A stretch of 64,000 bases of DNA from an uncultured Candidatus Melainabacteria bacterium (GTDB lineage: Bacteria > Cyanobacteriota > Vampirovibrionia > Gastranaerophilales > Gastranaerophilaceae), in NCBI GenBank assembly GCA_949927415.1, contig CATLFB010000002.1, positions 62,001-126,000 of the forward strand. The letters run 5' to 3'. The translations under genes and the position numbers were made by a program. The notes beneath the pieces are model-generated. The model had not been told where the DNA came from. It saw nothing but the letters and a program-made list of their open reading frames with translations, and did no database searches. Each line of letters begins with the position of its first letter. Position 1 is the stretch's first letter. Positions 9,552-16,771 of the stretch are shown here, piece after piece.

Positions 9552-10043
9552 ATGTTTGACAGAAAATTGAAGAAAATTGCTGAATTTTTGTGGGAAAACA
9601 ATCTCACAATCGCGACGGCAGAAAGCTGCACAGGTGGACTTTTGGCGTCAAGATTAGTGGATATTCCGGGAAGTTCAAATTATTTAAACGAAAGCCATGT
9701 GACATACGCAAATTCCGCAAAACACAAGTATTTGGGCGTGGATGAGGAAATTTTTGAAAAATTCGGCGCCGTAAGCACTGAATGCGCTTACCAAATGGCA
9801 GAAGGGCTTCAAAAGCTTTCAGGATGCGATATTGCCGTGTGCACAACAGGAATCGCGGGGCCGGGCGGCGAAAGCAAAGAAAAGCATATCGGCCTGATTT
9901 ATGTATCTGTTATGTATAAAGGAAAAATAACAGTACAAAGCTTTCGGCTGTCACCGTTATACCCTCGAAAGCTTATGAAATTTATGTTTACGCAGAAGGC
10001 AATCGATATTGTGTATAACGTTATAAAAGCAGATTTTAATTGA
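9552..10043 (+). CDS. pncC: Nicotinamide-nucleotide amidase (CinA C-terminal domain)
   Basis: It hydrolyses NMN to nicotinic acid mononucleotide in the pyridine-nucleotide salvage cycle. The 163-residue protein is a stand-alone CinA C-terminal domain, with TAESCTGGLLASRL (catalytic Ser) near the start and CTTGIAGPGG in the middle. The N-terminal COG1058 pyrophosphatase domain of full-length CinA is absent. It starts at the ATG at 9552, which has no ribosome binding site and lies just after a good promoter. Its 3' end overlaps the convergent LuxR-type gene by 8 bases. Confidence 0.9.
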   Translation: MFDRKLKKIAEFLWENNLTIATAESCTGGLLASRLVDIPGSSNYLNESHVTYANSAKHKYLGVDEEIFEKFGAVSTECAYQMAEGLQKLSGCDIAVCTTGIAGPGGESKEKHIGLIYVSVMYKGKITVQSFRLSPLYPRKLMKFMFTQKAIDIVYNVIKADFN

Positions 10044-10257
10044 TAATACTAAGTCTTAATGCACTGCAGGCGGCATGAACACGGTTTTTGGCGGCCATTT
10101 TCTTGATTATCTTGTGTGCAAAAGCACGGACAGTGTGCACGCTTATTCCCATAACAAAAGCGATATCGCGGTCTTCAAAGCCGTTAGATATATGCGTTAA
10201 AACCTGTATTTCCCGGTCTGTAAGTTTTTTATTTGATTCAGATATATTAGTCATCAT
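10036..10257 (-). CDS. Single-domain LuxR-type regulator
   Basis: This 73-residue protein is little more than a GerE/LuxR helix-turn-helix: LTDREIQVLTHISNGFEDRDIAFVMGISVHTVRAFAHKIIKKM. There is no receiver or ligand-binding domain, so it is not a classical response regulator. A second protein of the same design lies at 53033-53302. It probably binds DNA as a dimer, and its target is unknown. The start at MMTNISESN follows a leader with AAAGGGA. It overlaps the 3' end of pncC by 8 bases on the opposite strand. Confidence 0.85.
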   Translation of the reverse strand: MMTNISESNKKLTDREIQVLTHISNGFEDRDIAFVMGISVHTVRAFAHKIIKKMAAKNRVHAACSALRLSIIN

Positions 10258-10290
10258 TATCGCTGATATCTTAATCCCTTTAACATCTTA

Positions 10291-10319
10291 ATGATATTAT
10301 ACCATAACAAATTTGTCAA
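10291..10319 (-). promoter_or_regulatory. Promoter of the LuxR-type gene
   Basis: Read leftwards: TTGACA, 17-base spacer, TATCAT. It lies about 40 bases before the start codon. Confidence 0.5.
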
Positions 10320-10355
10320 TCAACATGTAGACTAATCATGTCGGGTAATTTGTTA

Positions 10356-11264
10356 CTAACCCGCAATAATTTCTGCCAATACTTCCGGAAAACGGTTGAT
10401 TAAAGTGTCCGCAAAAACCTTCGCATCTATCTGTGTAATAACGACAGAGAGCAAATCGTTCGGAAGTTCTTCAAGCATTTTAATCTTTTCTTCCGGCTCA
10501 ATCACGTTCATGGCTTTCACGACGTCAGGTTTCTGTTTTTGCGCCTGAATCATATTGGTGTAAGCATCAGGACTGAAAAGTTGGTAAAGTTCTTTGTGTT
10601 CATGCGCCAAAGATAGCGTCAATTGCTGTTTTGGCACAGGCTGCATGGTTGTCAGGGCATCTTTATACTGCAGGGGATTGAATTCAGAAATCTGTTTTAC
10701 CATATCAAGAGTGTCTTTTCCCTGACATTCTTCGCCGGTAACGCCTTCAATCATTTGCGCAAGGTATTCCGGCGGAATTGACTTGAGATGCTCTAAAACA
10801 TTGTCTTTGTCGACTTCCGTGCTTGTGAGAAAATTGTTTAATTCGTCGTTTGGCATAAGTTGTATAACTTCGCGCTCGGAAAACATTTCAAAAACCGTAT
10901 TAACAAGTTGTTCGGGCGGAAGTTCTTTTAGCATTGCCATAAGTTTGTCTTCGGTAAAATAATAGAAACCCTGCATCAAATCTTCTTCTTCCATAAGCGG
11001 GAGGAATTTTTGGAGTTTGTCAGCGGTCATAGTGCTAAGGATTAAGAATTTGTTGTTTGAATCAGCAAGTTTAAAAATTTCAACAAGTTTGTCGACATTG
11101 GTAAACAGGTCAGCGGCAAACTGCACTGCCGCCTGGTTTCCTTGGGCGGCTTCGGCTTCGACGATTTCGTCAACGGTCATCATTGAATACATTTCGACCA
11201 TTTTGGTCTGGCTGATATTCAACTTGCCTAAAAGAGTTGATAAATCTGTATCTAAAACAATCAT
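10356..11264 (-). CDS. Helical-repeat protein resembling MgtE-N/FliG-type superhelix
   Basis: I do not recognise a named family. The protein (302 residues from the preferred start) is built of short helical repeats with the pattern (L/M)xxLPxxxLxxxhh, for example MLKELPPEQLVNTVF, HLKSIPPEYLAQMI and MLEELPNDLLSVVI. This resembles the superhelical N domain of MgtE and the FliG middle domain. It has no membrane segment or catalytic motif, so a scaffold or protein-interaction role is likely. The frame is open 14 codons further upstream; the ATG at 11264 is preferred because of an upstream AGCAGGGA. It is monocistronic. Confidence 0.7.
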   Translation of the reverse strand: MIVLDTDLSTLLGKLNISQTKMVEMYSMMTVDEIVEAEAAQGNQAAVQFAADLFTNVDKLVEIFKLADSNNKFLILSTMTADKLQKFLPLMEEEDLMQGFYYFTEDKLMAMLKELPPEQLVNTVFEMFSEREVIQLMPNDELNNFLTSTEVDKDNVLEHLKSIPPEYLAQMIEGVTGEECQGKDTLDMVKQISEFNPLQYKDALTTMQPVPKQQLTLSLAHEHKELYQLFSPDAYTNMIQAQKQKPDVVKAMNVIEPEEKIKMLEELPNDLLSVVITQIDAKVFADTLINRFPEVLAEIIAG

Positions 11265-11454
11265 GCAAAATCCCTGCTGAGTACGTTCCGTATAAATTAA
11301 CGGCATGTTTTTTGTAAAACTTGAGTAATTTTAAGAATTGTAACGTGCTTAAACAATCGGGGAAAAACTTTAAACAGAGTAAAGATAGGGTTTTTAGCGC
11401 GGAGAAGAATTAAAAACAAAGGGGTTGATTTTAAAAAATGTTTATAGTAGATTA

Positions 11455-11555
11455 GAACTTGCGAGAGAAATCCGGCCTCAAAGGAAAGCCTTATGGGATT
11501 TCGGAGGCATAAAAAACTGAGGGTTTCTAACGCAGGCAGTTAGAACGCTAGATCG
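11455..11555 (+). ncRNA. Candidate structured RNA upstream of tRNA-Ile
   Basis: This non-coding stretch is unusually rich in pairing. GAAATCC (11467-11473) pairs with GGATTTC (11496-11502), and GCCTC (11475-11479) can pair with GAGGC (11504-11508), which would make a pseudoknot. A second stem, TTCTAAC (11525-11531) with GTTAGAA (11539-11545), has a 7-base loop. A possible promoter (TTGATT, 17 bases, TAGATT) ends near 11454. I cannot match it to a known RNA family. Confidence 0.35.
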
Positions 11556-11582
11556 GAAAAATAATTAAGTATTGTTTTTCAA

Positions 11583-11612
11583 GTGACATAAAAAATATAG
11601 AGCGGGTATAAT
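11583..11612 (+). promoter_or_regulatory. tRNA-Ile promoter
   Basis: GTGACA, an 18-base spacer and TATAAT end 22 bases before the tRNA. Confidence 0.6.
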
Positions 11613-11634
11613 TGCTAAAATTTTATAAAAATAT

Positions 11635-11708
<74 letters not shown>

Positions 11709-11716
11709 GATAAATG

Positions 11717-11744
11717 GACAGAATGAAAATTCTGTCTATTTTTT
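11717..11744 (+). terminator. Terminator of tRNA-Ile
   Basis: GACAGAAT / ATTCTGTC stem with a 4-base loop, then TATTTTTT. Confidence 0.85.
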
Positions 11745-11873
11745 GTATTTCTAAAGGCTGAATAAAAGGCCTGACAAAGATTTAGCCCGATTCATTTTCT
11801 TTTGGTCAGAAGTTCGAGCAGGTTAAGCGACATATAAATATAAAAAAATTATTTCTTATAGTAAAATAAATTT

Positions 11874-12443
11874 ATGAAAAAAAGTATAATTTTCGTTTTA
11901 ATTTCACTATTATCTTTAACTCTTTTGAGCGCCGGTTTTGCGGTGAAATATTATATTAAAACTCAAAAACTGCAAAATAAAATCGTCAGTTTAGAAGCAA
12001 CAATTTCTGATATGTCTTCCAAAAATGACACGCTTAAAAAAGATAGTGAAATATTAGATACCCGATATGAGAATTTAAAATCAAAGAAGTCCGCGATAGA
12101 AATTATTGCTGCACAAGAGCAGGAATGCCTGAAAAAAGAAAACTATACAACTGCCGGGATGAATCATTGTGTACATATTTCACTCGACAGATTGGAAAAA
12201 GAAATAGAAAAAAATATAACTCTTTTAAAATCAGTTATGACTTTTGAACAATATGAGTTACTGCAAAAATCACAAGAAGCTTGGGAAGATTATAAAAAAG
12301 CTGAAATGACATTGAATCGTGAAACAGTCGGAAATAATTCCGGTACAATATATACAAATATCCTCGCCGGACATCAGTTTTCTATCGTTGAAAAAAGGGC
12401 AAAGGATTTAAGCATTTTATACTCGGAATTAGCAGGAGAATAA
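11874..12443 (+). CDS. Membrane-anchored LprI-like (DUF1311) protein
   Basis: The 189-residue protein starts with one N-terminal membrane anchor (residues 5-26). A coiled-coil stretch of about 45 residues (LEATISDMSSKNDTLKKDSE) follows, then a LprI/DUF1311 domain: CLKKENYTTAGMNHC, then the LxxxQxxWxxYKxAE core. The two cysteines bracketing the first motif probably form a disulfide outside the inner membrane. Family members are secreted, and one mycobacterial member inhibits lysozyme, but the function here is unknown. It lies downstream of tRNA-Ile with its own leader and starts at the ATG at 11874. Confidence 0.75.
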   Translation: MKKSIIFVLISLLSLTLLSAGFAVKYYIKTQKLQNKIVSLEATISDMSSKNDTLKKDSEILDTRYENLKSKKSAIEIIAAQEQECLKKENYTTAGMNHCVHISLDRLEKEIEKNITLLKSVMTFEQYELLQKSQEAWEDYKKAEMTLNRETVGNNSGTIYTNILAGHQFSIVEKRAKDLSILYSELAGE

Positions 12444-12535
12444 TTTGTTTCTACCTTTTAAAAATAGCATTTTCCGCTATGGATTTTGCAAAAATGTTCG
12501 GTTATAATATTTCCGGTAAAACTTAAGGATGTAAA

Positions 12536-13018
12536 ATGAACGATTACAAATATTATTTAGATAACGGAATTTTTGATATTCAAAACGGCAAATTCGAACA
12601 GGCAATCGAAAATATCAACAAATCTCTTGAACTTAAAAAAGACTGGGAAATCCCCTACTTCTACCGCGCTGTCGCAAATCAGGCGCTCGAAAACTTCGAT
12701 GAAGCAATGCTTGATTATACAAAAGCAATTCAGTTGAACGAAAAAATGACCGACGCGTATTACAACCGCGCGCGGATTTCTCTTTCGAGAAAAGACATCC
12801 AAAACCCCGATATTGAAAAGGCAGTGAGCGATTTGGAAAAAGCGCTGGAGTTGGACGAGAACTTTGTCGACGCACTATTTGCAATGGCCGCGGCGCAGAA
12901 AAAACTCGAAAATTATCATAAAGCACTTGAATATCTTGAAAGATTACTCCAAATCGAGCCGGAAGCAGTCCATGCAAAAGCTTTGAAAAAATTAATTCTG
13001 CAAAAATATATTGTTTAA
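12536..13018 (+). CDS. TPR-repeat protein
   Basis: The 160-residue protein consists of about four tetratricopeptide repeats with the canonical spacing (for example AIENINKSLELKKDWEIPYFYRA, AMLDYTKAIQLNEKMTDAYYNRA). It has no signal peptide or membrane helix, so it should act in the cytoplasm as a protein-interaction scaffold. The partner is unknown. A TATAAT lies about 30 bases upstream and AAGGATG precedes the ATG. A strong terminator follows. Confidence 0.9.
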   Translation: MNDYKYYLDNGIFDIQNGKFEQAIENINKSLELKKDWEIPYFYRAVANQALENFDEAMLDYTKAIQLNEKMTDAYYNRARISLSRKDIQNPDIEKAVSDLEKALELDENFVDALFAMAAAQKKLENYHKALEYLERLLQIEPEAVHAKALKKLILQKYIV

Positions 13019-13130
13019 ATGTCTTAAAAACTTTTGCAGTATCAAAGCCAGCCGGCTTGAACCGTTATTTTAAAGCGGCTGACATGATGAAAATTTTGCG
13101 ATAAAAATACAGCACAATTTAAGATAAAAT

Positions 13131-13160
13131 AAAGAGGATTAGATATCCTAATCCTCTTTT
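13131..13160. terminator. Bidirectional terminator
   Basis: AAAGAGGATTAG / CTAATCCTCTTTT form a perfect stem with a small ATAT-type loop. It lies between the convergent TPR and DUF6973 genes. Confidence 0.9.
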
Positions 13161-13228
13161 CAGTGTCGTCGTCAGGAATTTTTAGAACGGACCCGATGGT
13201 TTCCGTCACCAAATTTGTTTAAAACAAA

Positions 13229-14143
13229 TTAGTCTTTAATCAAAACATGGTTGCCGTTTATTGTGACCCATTTACCTTCTGCGGTGCCGCCTTTTGAGTT
13301 TGAGGACTTTGACTTCCCGGAATCAGAGTATTTTTTGGACTTTTGAGCGGAATGAGTTTCTGCAGTTTTGGGCAGGTCTTTTTGGTATGGAATCCCGATA
13401 GAATTGTGTTGGGCCATGATTTCTTTTTCATATTTTGCGTATTCTTTGAAAGGCATTTGGGAGATATCTTCGCGTGTGAAAATTTTAGCCGCACCGGTTT
13501 CCGGATTTTTGTAATTGTCGTAATCAATTTCAGGAGACTCGTATTTTATTTGGCCGTTTTTAAGTTGTTCCATTATGACATTTTCATTTCTCGAAAATTC
13601 TTCTGAAGACATCTTACCGATTTCCTGAGGCGTGAAAATATGGTTTATAGGAGCTGCCTGACCGGTAGATTTACCTTCATTATATATTCTTTTGTCTTCT
13701 GGTTTTGTAATAAGTTTACCATTATTCATACGCTCCATTACTTTTTGAGCAATAATATTATTTATCTTTTCTGAAGGTATAGTAGCACTTACACCATATT
13801 CACGGATTATTTCTTCGGCAATTTCACGCCCCTGAGCATTATTCCATTTATCCATATTCTCTTCATCTTTAGATTGACCCATCTTGGTATTACCATCTTT
13901 TTCGTGTCGGTCTCCTAAAGCTTTTGCAATATGTTTACCTGTCCATAAAGCAAGCTGTGCTTGCATGTAAGTATGCTTAAACGCATCTGCTTCATTATTC
14001 CATGTTGCATGAGTGCCGGTACCTATTTCAAAATCGTATTTTTTTTGGTATTTTGTTGTTTCATCAAAAATATAACTGCTATACTTTTTTGCAATATAGT
14101 TAAATGGATTTACATTATTATTATTTTTATTTTTCTGTGTCAT
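13229..14143 (-). CDS. DUF6973-like phage/toxin-type protein
   Basis: The protein has 304 residues from the preferred start (ATG at 14143 behind AAGGAGAAT; the frame is open 23 codons further). Near the N-terminus is the signature of the DUF6973 family: NEADAFKHTYMQAQLALW, then GDRHE, then MDKWNNAQGREIAEEI. That family is known from polymorphic toxins and phage proteins. Two copies of a motif of the form IFTxxxIxxMxxxE(F/Y)xxxExxIMxQ follow at about residues 170 and 225. The C-terminus ends WVTINGNHVLI, a tail common on phage head-associated proteins. Codon use is more AT-rich than its neighbours, which suggests acquisition from a phage. Activity is unproven. Confidence 0.55.
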   Translation of the reverse strand: MTQKNKNNNNVNPFNYIAKKYSSYIFDETTKYQKKYDFEIGTGTHATWNNEADAFKHTYMQAQLALWTGKHIAKALGDRHEKDGNTKMGQSKDEENMDKWNNAQGREIAEEIIREYGVSATIPSEKINNIIAQKVMERMNNGKLITKPEDKRIYNEGKSTGQAAPINHIFTPQEIGKMSSEEFSRNENVIMEQLKNGQIKYESPEIDYDNYKNPETGAAKIFTREDISQMPFKEYAKYEKEIMAQHNSIGIPYQKDLPKTAETHSAQKSKKYSDSGKSKSSNSKGGTAEGKWVTINGNHVLIKD

Positions 14144-14172
14144 AATTATTCTCCTTGTGTTATAAATGTAAT

Positions 14173-14538
14173 ATGAGGTTAGATAAGTATATTTCATTAA
14201 GTTTATTTTCATTAAATGCCTATCTTTTAATATTTACTATATTTTACGTATTTTGCTTGCAAGATATAATTGAAAAAATATGTCCAAACATATATATTAC
14301 TCTCGAAAATTTCTTTCAAATTTATTCTTTATATTTTTATTGGAATATATTTTTGTTTTTAATATTTTGCTGCGAAAGATTTATACGTAAAAAATATCCT
14401 AAATTTTTATTTAAAATAAATTTTAAAAATAAATTAATTAGACATACATATAAGAAACTTTTTTATTTTGGTTATTATTTTGGAATTTTTAATTTGTTAG
14501 TTTTTTTGTTTTTTATTTTAGTATTTTCATTGATTTAA
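14173..14538 (+). CDS. Small AT-rich multi-pass membrane protein
   Basis: I do not recognise this 121-residue protein. It has about four hydrophobic segments (near residues 8-30, 50-67, 92-107 and 107-121) with basic loops between them. Base composition is extremely AT-rich, unlike the surrounding housekeeping genes. The ATG at 14173 is the best start; an upstream TTG at 14155 is less likely. It is divergent from the DUF6973 gene, with only 29 bases between the starts, so the two may share regulation. An immunity role is conceivable but is only a guess from position. Confidence 0.5.
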   Translation: MRLDKYISLSLFSLNAYLLIFTIFYVFCLQDIIEKICPNIYITLENFFQIYSLYFYWNIFLFLIFCCERFIRKKYPKFLFKINFKNKLIRHTYKKLFYFGYYFGIFNLLVFLFFILVFSLI

Positions 14539-14562
14539 TTTCATCTCCTTCCATAGTCAAAT

Positions 14563-14587
14563 TAAGGTATATTTCTATACCTTTCTT
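14563..14587 (+). terminator. Possible terminator in the 14.54-14.89 kb gap
   Basis: AAGGTATA / TATACCTT hairpin with a TTTC loop, downstream of the membrane protein gene. The rest of this 350-base gap shows only an AT-rich promoter-like region just before the acetyltransferase gene. Confidence 0.45.
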
Positions 14588-14887
14588 AGTGCTGTTTACG
14601 TTTCGGTGTCTATTTTAGAAGTTCTATCCCTAAACTTTTCGTTCGGCTTTCTTTAATAAGCCCTTTTCCCAACTTCCTGATAAACGGTTTATTTTAGGCG
14701 CATGATAGTGTAAATCTTTAAGAAACATTTGACGAAATTGTATTAATCAATTATACCACGGCTTGCCGATTTCCGTCAACTCTTGAAAATGTGCGAACAT
14801 TAATTTTTTTTAACTTTCACCTTCCCGGAACCACTTGTGCTATTATATAAATTATCTTATAATATTAAATAGCGGAGTAAAAATATA

Positions 14888-15379
14888 ATGACAGATTTTA
14901 TTAAAGTTGAAAAAGACAATATTAAAGAACTGGCTGAACTTGCTAAAGAAATTTGGTTTGAATACTTTCACTCTCTTCTGACTTTAGGCCAGATTTATTA
15001 TATGGTAAACAAATTCCAGTCAGAGATGGCCATCAATGAGCAAATCGATCATGAAAATTACACATATTATTTTATCGTTGAAGACGGCAAAAAAATAGGT
15101 TACTTCGGAATCGCGCCGCATTCCGACCATTTGTTCCTGTCAAAAATTTATATCGAAAAAGATTATCGCGGCAAAGGTTTTGGCAAAAAAGCCTTTGAAA
15201 AAATCAAAGAAATCGCAAAAGAAAACAATCTGGATAAAATTCAGTTGACCGTTAACAAACAAAACTTCAAAAGCATTTTGATATACGAAAAATGGGGATT
15301 CAAATCACTTCACCCTATGGTCACGCGTATCGGAAACGGTTATGTCATGGACGATTATTTGATGGAATACGTTTTGTAA
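14888..15379 (+). CDS. GNAT-family N-acetyltransferase
   Basis: The 163-residue protein carries the GNAT acetyl-CoA-binding signature IYIEKDYRGKGFGKKAFEKI (motif A, about residues 93-112). A preceding strand pair (YYFIVEDGKKIGYFGI) and a C-terminal motif B region (LTVNKQNFKSILIYEKWGFK) complete the fold. It transfers an acetyl group from acetyl-CoA to an amine, but the substrate cannot be read from the sequence. The downstream flavodoxin-like gene starts 9 bases after the stop, with its ribosome binding site overlapping the end of this gene. They form a two-gene operon. Confidence 0.9.
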   Translation: MTDFIKVEKDNIKELAELAKEIWFEYFHSLLTLGQIYYMVNKFQSEMAINEQIDHENYTYYFIVEDGKKIGYFGIAPHSDHLFLSKIYIEKDYRGKGFGKKAFEKIKEIAKENNLDKIQLTVNKQNFKSILIYEKWGFKSLHPMVTRIGNGYVMDDYLMEYVL

Positions 15380-15388
15380 GGAGTTTTG

Positions 15389-15964
15389 ATGAAAGCGGTT
15401 GCGATATTGGGAAGTCCGCGCAAAGGCGGCAATACTGAAATCATGCTTAATGCGGTTTTAGAACCCCTAAAAGAAGCCGGCGTCGAGACAAAAATAATCC
15501 AAATCGGCGGAAAAAACATTCATGGCTGCCGCGGCTGTTGGGCTTGCCAGAAACTTCTGAACAGAAAATGCGCATTTTCAGATGATATCCTAAACGATAT
15601 TTTAGAAGAGCTTTTCACGGCAGACGCCATAATTTTCGGTACACCTTCGTATTTTTCGGACATGACAGCAGAAATGAAAGCCTTAATTGACAGAGCCGGC
15701 GTAATCGCGCTTGCCAACGGCAAACTTTTCCGCCACAAAGTCGGTGCGGCCGTTGTTGCCCAAAGACGCGGCGGCGGAGTTTCAATTCAATCAAGCCTTC
15801 ATCACATGATGCTTATGTCAGAAATGATAATTCCGGGTTCTACCTATTGGAATTTGGGTTTTGGCCGCGACAAGGGCGAAGTTGCAAATGACGCTGAAGC
15901 CATGGCTAATATGAGAAATCTCGGCGAAAATATTTTGATGTTAATCCAAAAGCTGGCAAAATAA
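15389..15964 (+). CDS. NADPH-dependent FMN reductase / flavodoxin-like
   Basis: The 191-residue protein has the FMN-binding loop GSPRKGGNTE at residues 8-17. The iron-sulfur-flavoprotein-like CRGCWACQ segment follows near 48-55, then the GTPSYFSDMTAEMKALIDR loop typical of NAD(P)H-dependent FMN reductases. It probably moves electrons from NAD(P)H via FMN to a quinone, nitro or metal substrate. Only part of the C-x2-C-x2-C pattern is present, so an Fe-S cluster is doubtful. The start is the ATG at 15389, with AAGGAG six bases before it. Confidence 0.88.
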   Translation: MKAVAILGSPRKGGNTEIMLNAVLEPLKEAGVETKIIQIGGKNIHGCRGCWACQKLLNRKCAFSDDILNDILEELFTADAIIFGTPSYFSDMTAEMKALIDRAGVIALANGKLFRHKVGAAVVAQRRGGGVSIQSSLHHMMLMSEMIIPGSTYWNLGFGRDKGEVANDAEAMANMRNLGENILMLIQKLAK

Positions 15965-16132
15965 ATGACTTTTTTCTGATTTCAGGCAAATTTACAGCCG
16001 GAATTTAATTTTGACACGCTGATTTGCATTTCATTTTCTGAATTGTTTCGGGGAAAGCTTTTTGCACAAAAAAATTTTTGATTGTCTGCCTTTTAAATAC
16101 ATGCCGGCAACGCTCAATTTGAAGAAAAAAGT

Positions 16133-16771
16133 TTAGACCTCTTTATAGGTTTTAAAATGAGTCTTGCAGACTTCAGAAAGCCTTTCGCGTCCGAATTGCT
16201 GGATGAAAACTTTTGCCGCATCTTTAACCTGCGCCGCGCAGCCTTTTGGGAAATTTATGCCGAATTCACTCTGCATAGCCGCAATTTTGTGAACAAAAGC
16301 CGCACGGGCCAGGATTGATGCCGCCGCAACAGCAACATCGCTTTCTGCCCTGACCATTTGTTCTAAACGTATTGACTGACCTTTTTTCATAAGCGCTGAT
16401 TTTATAAGACTTTCATCGCCAAACTGGTCAGAGAGCGCGTATTCGCATTCCTCTTTCTCAAGAATATTTTCAATCGCTCTTGCATGCCCCCAGGCTAAAA
16501 GTTTGTTGAGATTTTTTATGTTTCCGTAAAGTTCGTTGTATCTCTTGTTTGAAATAACAATAACCGTGTGTGCCGCATTGGCCTTGATTTTTGGCTCAAG
16601 TTCGAGAATTTTTTTGTCGGAAATCTTTTTGCTGTCCTTGATTCCGAGTTTTATAAACAACTCTGCCGCGCGCTCGTCTGCCAGAACTCCGGCAACACAA
16701 AGCGGGCCGAAAAAGTCGCCTTTGCCTGATTCATCAACGCCGATGTGTGGTATAAAAATATTTTCATTCAT
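16133..16771 (-). CDS. rnhC: Ribonuclease HIII
   Basis: It degrades the RNA strand of RNA-DNA hybrids. The N-terminal motif GVDESGKGDFFGPL is that of RNase HIII rather than HII. The catalytic acids are Asp13 and Glu14, plus the Asp in LSDQFGD and the Asp in RAESDVAVAAASILAR. At 212 residues it lacks the N-terminal TBP-like substrate-binding domain (about 80 residues) found in Bacillus and Chlamydia RNase HIII. Its start codon shares a base with the stop of the penicillin-binding protein gene (TAATG), so the two are translationally coupled. Confidence 0.88.
   Translation of the reverse strand: MNENIFIPHIGVDESGKGDFFGPLCVAGVLADERAAELFIKLGIKDSKKISDKKILELEPKIKANAAHTVIVISNKRYNELYGNIKNLNKLLAWGHARAIENILEKEECEYALSDQFGDESLIKSALMKKGQSIRLEQMVRAESDVAVAAASILARAAFVHKIAAMQSEFGINFPKGCAAQVKDAAKVFIQQFGRERLSEVCKTHFKTYKEV

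Noticed and set aside
11440-11560. PreQ1-I riboswitch (A-rich ATAAAAAACTGA tail)
   Set aside because: The tail looks similar, but the loop ahead of it is far too long for the class and no queuosine gene follows.
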